In this document: positions 1 through 5,912 of the stretch, piece after piece
How the letters are laid out: each line of letters starts with the position of its first letter
Numbering within the stretch: position 1 is the first letter of the stretch
From: Myxococcales bacterium
GTDB taxonomy: Bacteria > Myxococcota_A > UBA9160 > JALSIO01
Direction of reading: 5' to 3'
Assembly: GCA_026989995.1 (NCBI GenBank)
Contig: JALSIO010000808.1
Location: 1 to 7,787, forward strand
DNA length: 7,787 nt
Notes under the pieces: model-generated
The model's input: the letters and a program-made list of their open reading frames with translations, nothing else
What the model was told of the DNA's origin: nothing
Database searches by the model: none
Translations under genes and position numbers: made by a program

Positions 1-1
1 G

Positions 2-793
2 GTCTCCGAGCCGCTCTACGATCTGCTGGCCCGGGCCCTGCGGCTGAACCGGGAGACGGCGGGTGCCTTCGACGTCACCGTCGGCCCCCTCGTGGACCTC
101 TGGCGGGAGGCCGCGCGTCGGGGTTCGCCGCCCACGCCGCGCGAGGTCGCCGCCGCCCGCGCGCGGGTCGGGCCGGGGCGGATCCGGCTCCTTTCCGGGT
201 CCCGGGTCCGTCTGGCGCCGGGGACGCGCATCGAGCTCGGCGGCGTCGCCAAGGGCTTCGCCGTGGACCGCCTCTCGGAGCGGCTGGCCCGCGAGCCCCT
301 CGTGGGGGCACTGCTCAACCTCGGTGGGAGCAGCCTGCGGGCCGTGGGAGACGCACCGGAGGGCGGACCCTGGCGGCTGCTGCTCGCCGGGCCCGAAGCC
401 GAGCCGGTCGGTGTGCTGGCCATCCGCGACCGCTTCGTCTCCATCTCCTCGAGTCGGGGCGAGGTCCTGCAGGTCGGCGACGTGCGGGTCGGCCACATCC
501 TCGACCCGCGAAGCGGCCATCCCGTGCCCGGCGCGCGGGTGGCCGTGGTGGCGGCGCCGACGGGCACCGCGGCCGAGGCGTGGTCGAAGGCACTGCTGGT
601 GCTTCCGCCGCAAGAGGGGCTCGACCGGATGGCCGCCCGGGCGGGCTTCGGGGCCCTCGTCTTCGACGCGGGGCGTCACCTCCGGCGGACGCCGGGGAGC
701 GAGGCCATCCTGCCGCTCCTCCCCCTCCCCGCACCGTCGGAGCTCGCGGGGGCCCCCAGGGTTTTGCGCGGCGGACGGATCCCGGCGCGGTAG
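2..793 (+). CDS. apbE: FAD:protein FMN transferase, ApbE family (5' partial)
   Basis: The frame is open from base 2 to a TAG stop and lacks its N-terminus, so 263 residues are visible. ApbE enzymes use Mg2+ to transfer FMN from FAD onto a Ser/Thr of flavoproteins such as Nqr/Rnf subunits, usually outside the cytoplasmic membrane. Family landmarks appear in order: GAFDVTVGPLVDLW (about residues 21-34), ELGGVAKGFAVD (78-89), NLGGSS (106-111) and GHILDPRSGHPV (164-175). The C-terminal metal-site segment reads AEAWSKALLVL, where the classical family has A-D-A-x-x-T-A-L, so the usual Mg-binding Asp and Thr are Glu and Lys. The SGD/SGxY segment is also changed, to SISSSRGE (about 147-154). The signal or lipoprotein region would lie outside the window. 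The family assignment is firm; catalytic activity is less certain because of these substitutions. The holin-family gene begins 9 bp after the stop. Confidence 0.9.
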   Translation, partial: VSEPLYDLLARALRLNRETAGAFDVTVGPLVDLWREAARRGSPPTPREVAAARARVGPGRIRLLSGSRVRLAPGTRIELGGVAKGFAVDRLSERLAREPLVGALLNLGGSSLRAVGDAPEGGPWRLLLAGPEAEPVGVLAIRDRFVSISSSRGEVLQVGDVRVGHILDPRSGHPVPGARVAVVAAPTGTAAEAWSKALLVLPPQEGLDRMAARAGFGALVFDAGRHLRRTPGSEAILPLLPLPAPSELAGAPRVLRGGRIPAR

Positions 794-796
794 ACT
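791..796 (+). promoter_or_regulatory. Putative -10 box TAGACT, leaderless promoter of the holin-family gene
   Basis: TAGACT begins on the TAG stop codon of apbE and is followed by six bases and then the GTG start at 803. Transcription initiating about 7 nt after the box would start on the start codon itself. No Shine-Dalgarno sequence precedes GTG, which agrees with a leaderless message. No canonical -35 is visible. The same nine bases, TAGACTGGC, recur at the minus-strand box 3670-3665. Confidence 0.5.
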
Positions 797-802
797 GGCC
801 CT

Positions 803-1150
803 GTGCTGAGCCTGCTCGCCCACCTCGTCGTCTCGGCCGCCCTGCTGCTGCTCGTCAGCCAGATCATCGATGGCATCCGGGTGGAGGGAGCCGGCGCAGC
901 GCTGCTCGCGGCGTTGGTACTCGGGGTGGTCAACGCCGTGGTCCGGCCGATCGCGGTGGTGCTCACCCTGCCGCTGACGGTCCTCACGTTCGGGCTCTTT
1001 CTGCTGGTGGTCAACGCCTTCATGCTCCAGCTCACCGCGGCGCTCGTCCCGGGCTTCGAGGTGCGCGGCTTCGGGGCTGCCTTCTGGGGTTCGGTCCTCT
1101 TCGCCCTGCTGAACCTGCTCGTGTCCCGTCTCACCGCCCCCGGCTGGTAG
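803..1150 (+). CDS. Phage holin family protein (PF04020, YvlD-like), four-helix membrane protein
   Basis: This is a 115-residue, almost wholly hydrophobic protein starting at GTG. Four membrane segments are visible at about residues 4-23, 31-50, 53-80 and 88-110. The hallmark of this family, LGVVNAVVRPIAVVLTLPLT followed by a glycine and a second membrane-embedded Asn (VVNAF), is clear at about 40-75. Although called 'phage holin', these proteins are common single-copy chromosomal genes of unknown role in bacteria, and nothing around this one is phage-like. The length matches the usual 110-125 residues. It is probably co-transcribed with the acetyltransferase gene 19 bp downstream. The start codon is chosen because it lies 6 nt after TAGACT and because the hydrophobic core follows directly. 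Confidence 0.88.
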   Translation: MLSLLAHLVVSAALLLLVSQIIDGIRVEGAGAALLAALVLGVVNAVVRPIAVVLTLPLTVLTFGLFLLVVNAFMLQLTAALVPGFEVRGFGAAFWGSVLFALLNLLVSRLTAPGW

Positions 1151-1157
1151 ACGCTCC

Positions 1158-1162
1158 GGAGG
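1158..1162 (+). promoter_or_regulatory. Ribosome binding site GGAGG deciding a TTG start
   Basis: GGAGG lies 7 nt before the TTG at 1170 and is the strongest Shine-Dalgarno match in the window. It supports the rare TTG initiation codon of the GNAT gene, whose first residues (MEIRPFRPDD) are a typical GNAT beginning. Confidence 0.7.
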
Positions 1163-1169
1163 GTCCCCC

Positions 1170-2057
1170 TTGGAGATCCGCCCCTTCCGACCCGACGACG
1201 CCGCTCCCCTCGCCGAGCTGGCCGCGGCCTGCGCGCGCGGCGAGACCGACTTCGTGCTCAATCCGCTCTGGGAGGAGCCGGACGAGGTGCTCGCAGACTT
1301 CGCCCGCTTCGGGATCGACCCCGCCGAACACCTGCTGGTGGCCGAGGACGACGAGGGTCGGGTGGCCAGCCTCGCGGGATTCCTCCGGCGTCCCCGCGAC
1401 CCGCTGGCGGGGCTCGTCTGCCCCATCGTACGGAGGGAGGACCGCGGCCAGGGTATCGGCGGTCGAGTGCTTCGGGAGGCCCTGGCCCGCGGCTCCGAGA
1501 AGCTCGGCATCAAGGTCGCCTCCGCGGCGGTCGGCGTGCGCAACCGCGCAGGCTACGCGCTGCTCGCGAGCCAGGGCTTCCGACCCACCCACCAGGTGTA
1601 CCTGATGCGCTGCGATCGCCCGCCCGAGCCCGCGCCGCTACCGGTGGAGGGCCTGGTGGTGGACGACGCTTCCGCGGAGCGCGCCGACGAGTTCCTCGCG
1701 CTCTTCCACCGGTGCGGTTTCGCGGAGCGCTCGGACGCCGAGCTGCGGGCGCTCATCCAGGACCCGTGCACCCGGCATCTCGTCGCACGCCGGGGCGACG
1801 AACTCGTCGCCTTCGTGGAGCTCGCGTTGCACTGGCCACGCCGGCCGTGGGTGGCCTACGTGGGGGTGATCCCGGAGCTGCGGGAGCGGGGCCTCGCCAC
1901 CGCGCTCGTCTCGCGGGCCCTCTCCGAAGCCTTCGAGCGGTCCGCCGAGCACGCCCTCCTGCTGCTCTCCCCGGCCAACCGGACGGCGCTCCGCGCCTAC
2001 GAGAAGGTCGGCTTCCACCGCCACCGCCTGCTCGACGTGCTGATCGAGGGGCTCTAG
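1170..2057 (+). CDS. Tandem-domain GNAT family N-acetyltransferase
   Basis: This 295-residue cytoplasmic protein is built from two GNAT folds. GNAT enzymes transfer an acyl group from acyl-CoA to an amine. The first domain (about 1-148) begins EIRPFRPDD and has an acetyl-CoA loop RREDRGQGIGG (88-98), then VRNRAGYALLASQGF. The second (about 160-295) has VIPELRERGLATALV (233-247) and the classic NRTALRAYEKVGF (270-282). Both pyrophosphate-binding loops look intact, so neither domain is obviously degenerate. Tandem GNAT architecture resembles mycothiol synthase (MshD), but no other mycothiol gene is visible, so substrate is not assigned. It is translated from TTG with a good GGAGG and sits 19 bp after the holin-family gene. 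Its neighbours give no hint of its substrate. Confidence 0.85.
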   Translation: MEIRPFRPDDAAPLAELAAACARGETDFVLNPLWEEPDEVLADFARFGIDPAEHLLVAEDDEGRVASLAGFLRRPRDPLAGLVCPIVRREDRGQGIGGRVLREALARGSEKLGIKVASAAVGVRNRAGYALLASQGFRPTHQVYLMRCDRPPEPAPLPVEGLVVDDASAERADEFLALFHRCGFAERSDAELRALIQDPCTRHLVARRGDELVAFVELALHWPRRPWVAYVGVIPELRERGLATALVSRALSEAFERSAEHALLLLSPANRTALRAYEKVGFHRHRLLDVLIEGL

Positions 2058-2286
2058 TCGAGCCACCCGCGCAGACGGCGGACACCTGAGGCTGCTCGCC
2101 GTGCGGAAATGGGGTTTCCGAAGCCACGCCCCCCGGAGAGGAGCACCCCGGGTGCGAGTTCACGGCAGCGCGAGGCGGCCTCCGGCTCGGAGTCTTCTTC
2201 CGGCCCGGCGGGTCGAGGGGCCGTGGCGGTCGGTCCCGAGGGCGGCGGGGCGCGCGGTGCGGGTGGGCGGGACGGCGAGCGCCCTC
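2058..2286. other. Intergenic region between convergent genes
   Basis: The GNAT gene (plus) and the metallophosphoesterase gene (minus) converge on this 229-bp gap. I see no credible gene. It holds a perfect small hairpin (2104-2120), a second near-palindrome GCACCCCGGGTGC (2143-2155) and a plus-strand G-tract cluster (2240-2271). No hairpin is followed by a T-run, so intrinsic termination is not demonstrated. Confidence 0.6.
2104..2120. repeat. Inverted repeat CGGAAA/TTTCCG, 5-nt loop
   Basis: A perfect 6-bp stem surrounds the loop TGGGG, 46 nt after the GNAT stop codon. It could be a weak terminator or mRNA 3'-end stabiliser, but there is no poly-T tract. Confidence 0.4.
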
Positions 2287-3582
2287 CTACCCCCGCTCGC
2301 GCCCGCGAGGCCCGGCGGAAGCCGGGCGGCCGGGTGTCACCAGGCGCAGCACGCGGGCGGGCTCTGCCGCCTCCTCGCCGGCTCGGGCGCGCACCAGCTC
2401 GAGGACGGCGATCTCGCGCGGGCAGTTGACGCGGAGCGCGGGGCCGGCGAAGCCGGCGCCCCGGTTCACGTAGAGCGTGGCGCCGTTCTCGACGTACAGC
2501 CCCCGATCGAAGCGGGTGATGAACCGCGCGAAGTTGATCCGGCCTCCGGGCAGCGCGAGCTGGCCGCCGTGGGTATGCCCGGCGAGCACGAGGGCGAAGC
2601 CGAGCCGGGCGGCCTGGGGAAACGCCTCGGGCCGATGCACGAGCAGGATCGCCGGCCCGTCGTCCGGGATCCCGGCGGCCACCCGGTCGAGGGCCTCGAG
2701 CTCGACCCCGCGACGGGTCCAGTCCACGCCGGGGTCGTCCACTCCCGCGATGGTGAGGGGCTCGGGTGTGGAAAGCCGCTGCCAGGTGTCACGCAGGAGC
2801 CGGATTCCGGGAGCGTGCCGCGCGAGGCCCGCCGCGACCCGCTCGGCACCCGTGTAGACGTCGTGGTTGCCGAGCACCGCGAAGACGCCGAGACGGGCCC
2901 GGAGCCCTCCCAGGCGTCGTGCCCCGTCGTCCACGTACCGCGGGTCGAAGTCGAAGAGGTCCCCGGTCAACGCGATGAGATCCGGCTCGAGGGCATTCGC
3001 CCGCGCGACGAGGCGGCTCAGCGCCTCTCCTTGGAGGCGGTTTCCGATGTGCAGGTCGGTCAGGTGGACGATGCGGAGGCCCTCCGCGGACCGGGGCAGC
3101 CCGCCCACGGGGACCCGCAACTCGGTGCGTGCCACGCGGATGCGGCCCACCGTGGCGCCCCAGGTCAGCATGGCGGCGAGCGAGGCCACGATCCCCGCGC
3201 TCGCGAGCCGGTAGCCCGAGAAGACCGCGTCCGGACCCATGCCGCTCATGGCCAGCAGCCCGGCCACCGGGAGGTACCCGAGCCAGGAGGCAAGGATCGC
3301 GGCGCCCAGCAGGAGGGTGACGACTCCCGCGGTCATGTAGGCCCGCGCGAGGAGCCCGGGCCACCCGCCGGCCCGCCGGGCACGTCGCAGGGGCCCGATC
3401 GCCAGGCCATTGCCGGCCACCAGCGCCGCCGCCAGTGCCAGCCCGAGCCCGAACCCGGGCCCGGGACGGCCCGCGACGACCACGGTGGCCCAGTGGCCCA
3501 CGACCGCCTGCATCACCCCGAGCAGCAGCGCCAGGGTCACGAAGAGGTTGCGAAGGAGAATCCGCCTGAGGCGAGCGCGCAT
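2287..3582 (-). CDS. Membrane-anchored calcineurin-like metallophosphoesterase (YkuE-like)
   Basis: The protein has 431 residues. The first 150 form a membrane domain with about four hydrophobic segments (roughly 10-37, 43-62, 80-112 and 122-146). A complete two-metal phosphoesterase domain follows: DLHIG (D176, H178), GDLFD (D208), GNHD (N239-D241), LLVHRP (H316) and AGHTHGGQ (H336, H338). The C-terminal NRGAGFAGPALRVNCPREIAVLEL is typical of the YkuE group. These enzymes hydrolyse phosphoester or pyrophosphate bonds. The membrane anchor suggests a lipid or envelope substrate, but topology cannot be settled here and no substrate is assigned. The ATG is preceded by GGAAGG at 6-nt spacing. A TAGACT box lies about 83 nt upstream. 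It is a single-gene unit, divergent from the TPR gene. Confidence 0.9.
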   Translation of the reverse strand: MRARLRRILLRNLFVTLALLLGVMQAVVGHWATVVVAGRPGPGFGLGLALAAALVAGNGLAIGPLRRARRAGGWPGLLARAYMTAGVVTLLLGAAILASWLGYLPVAGLLAMSGMGPDAVFSGYRLASAGIVASLAAMLTWGATVGRIRVARTELRVPVGGLPRSAEGLRIVHLTDLHIGNRLQGEALSRLVARANALEPDLIALTGDLFDFDPRYVDDGARRLGGLRARLGVFAVLGNHDVYTGAERVAAGLARHAPGIRLLRDTWQRLSTPEPLTIAGVDDPGVDWTRRGVELEALDRVAAGIPDDGPAILLVHRPEAFPQAARLGFALVLAGHTHGGQLALPGGRINFARFITRFDRGLYVENGATLYVNRGAGFAGPALRVNCPREIAVLELVRARAGEEAAEPARVLRLVTPGRPASAGPRGRERG

Positions 3583-3588
3583 CCCATG

Positions 3589-3594
3589 CCTTCC
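3589..3594 (-). promoter_or_regulatory. Ribosome binding site GGAAGG of the metallophosphoesterase gene
   Basis: On the minus strand GGAAGG lies 6 nt before the ATG at 3582. It fixes the start over the nearby out-of-frame ATG at 3587 and shows that this gene, unlike several neighbours, has a normal leader. Confidence 0.55.
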
Positions 3595-3664
3595 GGCGCC
3601 ACGGCCGGCTCCACCGGGCGCCGGCCCGACCCTGGGGCCCGTGTCGCCGCCGGGGCGCGGAGCC

Positions 3665-3670
3665 AGTCTA
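3665..3670 (-). promoter_or_regulatory. Putative -10 box TAGACT for the metallophosphoesterase gene
   Basis: On the minus strand this TAGACT is followed by GGCTCC, nearly the same context as the box at 791. Initiation near 3658 would give a leader of about 76 nt. No clear -35 is visible. It faces away from the TATACT box at 3758. Confidence 0.4.
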
Positions 3671-3757
3671 GCCGAGCAGATCGGGTGGCGGCCGGGCGGG
3701 GAGGAGGGCCCGCCGACGTCCGCCGGACCGCCCGCGTCCCCGGAGCACCGTCCTCCC

Positions 3758-3763
3758 TATACT
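3758..3763 (+). promoter_or_regulatory. Putative -10 box TATACT, leaderless promoter of the TPR gene
   Basis: TATACT is followed by CGGAGGC and the ATG at 3771. A start site 7-8 nt after the box would fall on or next to the A of ATG. The GGAGG between them is only 1 nt from ATG, too close to act as a ribosome binding site, so the message is best read as leaderless. This is the best -10 match in the window. Confidence 0.55.
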
Positions 3764-3770
3764 CGGAGGC

Positions 3771-4100
3771 ATGGCGGACGCACGTGAGCGATATCGGCAG
3801 GGCTTTGCGGACTTCGTCGAGGGTCGCGCCGAGGAGGCGATCGGGCACTACCGGGCGGCCCTCGAGGACGACCCCGGCTTCGCACTGGCCTGGGCGGCCC
3901 TCGCCCGGGCCCTGGCCAGCCTCGACCGCCTCGACGAGGCGGTCGAGGCCGCGCGAAGGGTGGTGGAGCTCGAGCCGGAGGACCCGCTGGGGCACACCCA
4001 CCTGTCCATCCTCTACCAGCGGCAAGGGCGGATCGCGGAGGCGGAGGAGGAGAAGGCGCTCGCCGCACGCCTCATGGCGGCCGCGGAACCGCGGTCGTGA
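3771..4100 (+). CDS. Small TPR-repeat protein
   Basis: This 109-residue protein consists almost entirely of tetratricopeptide-like helical repeats. One runs from about residue 7 to 34 (GFADFVEGRAEEAIGHYRAALEDDP), the next from about 37 to 71 (ALAWAALARALASLDRLDEAVEAARRVVELEPEDP), and a third, more divergent one from about 72 to 105 (LGHTHLSILYQRQGRIAEAEEEKALA). TPR folds mediate protein-protein contacts and have no catalysis of their own. There is no signal peptide or membrane segment, so it is probably cytosolic. It overlaps the methyltransferase gene by 4 nt (GTGA), which implies coupled translation and perhaps a shared function or partner. ATG 3771 is chosen from the TATACT box immediately upstream. 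Confidence 0.85.
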   Translation: MADARERYRQGFADFVEGRAEEAIGHYRAALEDDPGFALAWAALARALASLDRLDEAVEAARRVVELEPEDPLGHTHLSILYQRQGRIAEAEEEKALAARLMAAAEPRS

Positions 4101-4771
4101 GCGCCTCCCCCTCGCCGCCCAAGTCCTTCCATCTGAGCCCCGAGATCCACGCCTACCTCGTCGAGCACTCGAGCCCGATCGACCCGGTGCTCCGGGAGCT
4201 CGCCGAGCAGACGCGGAGCCTCGGGCCCATCGCCATGATGCAGGTGGCTCCGGAGCAGGGACACTTCCTGACCCTCCTCGCCCGCCTCCTCGGCGCACGA
4301 CGCGCCGTCGAGGTCGGGACCTTCACGGGGTACTCGGCCATCTGTCTCGCCCGGGGGCTCCGGGAGGACGGGCGCCTGCTCTGCTGCGACGTGAGCGAGG
4401 AGTGGACGGCCATCGCCAAGCGCTACTTCGAGCGCGCCGGCGTGGCCGACCGCATCGACCTGGTGATCGCGCCGGCCGCGGAGACCCTGGCCGCCCTCCC
4501 CCGCGAGCCCCACCTCGACCTCTCGTTCATCGACGCCGACAAGACCGGCTACGAGCGGTACTACGAGGAGCTCCTCCCGAGGACGCGCCCGGGGGGCATC
4601 ATCGCGGTGGACAACGTCCTCTGGATGGGGCGGGTGGTGGACCCCTCCGACCAGTCCGAGGCCACGTGCGCCATCCGGGCCTTCAATCGGAAGGTCGCGT
4701 CGGACGACCGGGTGGACTGCGTCATGCTCCCGATCTCGGACGGTCTCACCCTGCTCCGGCGGCGGGAGTAG
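4097..4771 (+). CDS. Class I SAM-dependent O-methyltransferase (COMT/CCoAMT type, PF01596)
   Basis: The 224-residue protein matches the usual size of bacterial cation-dependent O-methyltransferases, which transfer methyl from S-adenosylmethionine to a hydroxyl of catechol-like or phenylpropanoid-like substrates. Features visible are the SAM loop VEVGTFTGYSA (71-81), an acidic residue at the end of strand 2 (CDVSEEW, D98), the metal-binding FIDADK (D146, with D148 and K149) and DNVLWMGRV (D172, N173), and the closing SDGLTLLRR (214-222). All expected metal ligands are present, so it is likely active. The native substrate cannot be read from the sequence. Translation starts at GTG overlapping the TGA of the TPR gene. 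A weak terminator-like element follows about 20 nt after the stop. Confidence 0.92.
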   Translation: MSASPSPPKSFHLSPEIHAYLVEHSSPIDPVLRELAEQTRSLGPIAMMQVAPEQGHFLTLLARLLGARRAVEVGTFTGYSAICLARGLREDGRLLCCDVSEEWTAIAKRYFERAGVADRIDLVIAPAAETLAALPREPHLDLSFIDADKTGYERYYEELLPRTRPGGIIAVDNVLWMGRVVDPSDQSEATCAIRAFNRKVASDDRVDCVMLPISDGLTLLRRRE

Positions 4772-4788
4772 CGGCCGCCACCACCCCA

Positions 4789-4810
4789 CCCCGCCGGGGC
4801 ACGCCTTTTT
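4789..4810 (+). terminator. Weak intrinsic-terminator-like element after the methyltransferase gene
   Basis: A short CCCC-GCC-GGGG hairpin (4789-4799) is followed, after six bases, by TTTTT (4806-4810). This is one of very few T-runs in the window. The stem is only 4 bp, so the call rests mainly on position (18 bp after the stop) and the T-run. Confidence 0.35.
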
Positions 4811-4843
4811 CGCGAGCCGACCCGCACGCGGCCGGAGGCCCCT

Positions 4844-4858
4844 GGGCACCCGGTGCCC
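4844..4858. repeat. Palindrome GGGCACC-C-GGTGCCC
   Basis: This is a perfect 7-bp inverted repeat with a 1-nt centre, better suited to a dimeric DNA-binding protein than to an RNA hairpin. The nonamer GGGCACCCG at its left (4844-4852) recurs at 4970-4978 inside the next repeat cluster. Confidence 0.45.
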
Positions 4859-4922
4859 GGATCCGTGCGCCCGGGCCTGCCCCCGCGCCCCCGCCGGCGA
4901 GCCCCGGCGTGCTCCGGCCCTG

Positions 4923-4985
4923 CTTCCGGTGCGCGGACGGGTGCGGCCCGCGGAAGCCGTGCCCGCCCCGGGCACCCGCCGGAAG
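4923..4985. repeat. Nested inverted-repeat cluster upstream of the sigma-factor gene
   Basis: The outer arms are CTTCCGG (4923-4929) and CCGGAAG (4979-4985). Inside them GGGTGC (4940-4945) can pair with GCACCC (4973-4978). The core is a perfect 7-bp hairpin GTGCCCG/CGGGCAC (4959-4965 and 4969-4975) with a 3-nt loop. The middle and inner arms share bases, so they are alternative pairings. It may be a structured leader, an operator cluster, or chance in G+C-rich DNA. Confidence 0.4.
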
Positions 4986-5161
4986 TCCCGCGGCCCATGG
5001 CGGTGGCCGATCCACCCGGCCCACCTCCGGCGAACTCCCCAAACCCCGCTTCGAAACCCCCCGTTCGGGGGATGCCCGCCCGGAACGCGGCTGGCAGGAT
5101 CGGGGCGTTCCCGGGGCCGCGGGATCCTTCCGGCCGCCGGGCTGCAGCGAGGGCGGGCCCG

Positions 5162-5878
5162 ATGTGGAGTCGAAGCGGCGGAGCCAGGTTGGGAAGCACC
5201 CACGGGGGCGGGCCCGGCCCCGCCCTGGAAAGCCGCGCCGGACGCCCGGGCCGCACCCGCACGCTCTCCCCCATCGGCCCTTCCCTCCGGGCGGGAGCAG
5301 GTGGTGCGGGGGAGGTCGCCAGCGACGAGGAGCTTCTCCTCCGGACGGCGGCCGGAGACCGGGACGCGCTCCGGATCCTCTTCCACCGATACGCCCCGCG
5401 CGTGCGGAGCTTCGCGGCCCGCCGGCTCGCGGACCCGGTGGCCGCCGAGGACCTCACGGCCGACACCTTCCTCGAGGTCTGGCGCAGCGCCGGCCGCTTC
5501 GGCGGGCGGTCCCGCGTCTCGACCTGGATCTTCGGCATCGCCCACTTCAAGTGCATGGCGGCCTCCCGGGCGAGGCGCCGCTCCAAGCGCTCGCGGGTGA
5601 TCCCCAGCGAGAGCGAGCTGCTCGAGGCCGTGCCGGGTGGCCTCGATCCGTCGGAGGTGTGTGCCGCCCGCAGGGCCCTCCGGCGGGTGGCCCGGGCGCT
5701 CGAACGGCTCCCCCTGCGTCAGCGCGAGGCCTTCGAGCTCGCCGTGGTCCAGGGCCGCCCCTACGCGGAGGTCGCCCGCTCGCTCGGCGTGGAGGAGAAC
5801 ACGGTCAAGACGCGGGTGGCGCGCGCCCGCGGTGCCCTGCGGCGGGAGTTCGGCCGCGCCCCGGCCGGCCCCGCCTGA
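5162..5878 (+). CDS. ECF-type sigma-70 family RNA polymerase sigma factor
   Basis: From this ATG the protein has 238 residues. Region 2 (about 55-140) starts DEELLLRTAAGDRDALRILF, continues through VAAEDLTADTFLEVW (about 93-107) and ends in WIFGIAHFKCMAA. Region 4 (about 168-230) carries the helix-turn-helix PYAEVARSLGVEENTVKTRVARARGALRREF. There is no region 3, as expected of ECF sigmas, which redirect RNA polymerase to stress or envelope promoters. The start is uncertain. ATG 5162 has GAGGG 8 nt upstream; TTG 5189 has GCGGAG 5 nt upstream and would give 229 residues. Either leaves a 45-55-residue Gly/Arg/Pro-rich N-terminal tail of unusual length before region 2. The downstream neighbour is a convergent pseudouridine synthase, so no adjacent anti-sigma factor is seen. 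The domain call is firm; the start is not. Confidence 0.85.
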   Translation: MWSRSGGARLGSTHGGGPGPALESRAGRPGRTRTLSPIGPSLRAGAGGAGEVASDEELLLRTAAGDRDALRILFHRYAPRVRSFAARRLADPVAAEDLTADTFLEVWRSAGRFGGRSRVSTWIFGIAHFKCMAASRARRRSKRSRVIPSESELLEAVPGGLDPSEVCAARRALRRVARALERLPLRQREAFELAVVQGRPYAEVARSLGVEENTVKTRVARARGALRREFGRAPAGPA

Positions 5879-5912
5879 GCCGGGATCGGCGCCGCATCCG
5901 CCCTCCCGGAGC

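Larger units (their letters stand above)
4772..5161. other. 390-bp region without a credible gene, rich in inverted repeats
   Basis: Frames here are open only because stops are rare at this G+C content. Their translations are low-complexity Pro/Arg/Gly/Ala with no recognisable domain. The region holds a terminator-like element (4789-4810), a GGGCACC/GGTGCCC palindrome (4844-4858), a nested inverted-repeat cluster (4923-4985) and alternating CGTTC/GAACG arms (5062-5110). No TANACT box is seen. It probably contains the promoter and 5' region of the sigma gene. Confidence 0.55.

Noticed and set aside
803..1150. Prophage or gene-transfer-agent remnant suggested by the 'phage holin' family name
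   Set aside because: PF04020 proteins are widespread chromosomal genes. No lysin, portal, terminase, integrase or att-like repeat is present.
580..1605. A long plus-strand frame overlapping the ends of apbE, the holin-family gene and GNAT
   Set aside because: It conflicts with three family-recognised genes in other frames and is compositionally a shadow.
4853..5161. N-terminal extension of the sigma factor back to the ATG at 4853
   Set aside because: The added 103 residues are Pro/Arg/Ala-rich with no domain, cover the inverted-repeat region, and would make an abnormally long ECF protein. ATG 5162 or TTG 5189 is better supported by spacing to GA-rich ribosome binding sites.
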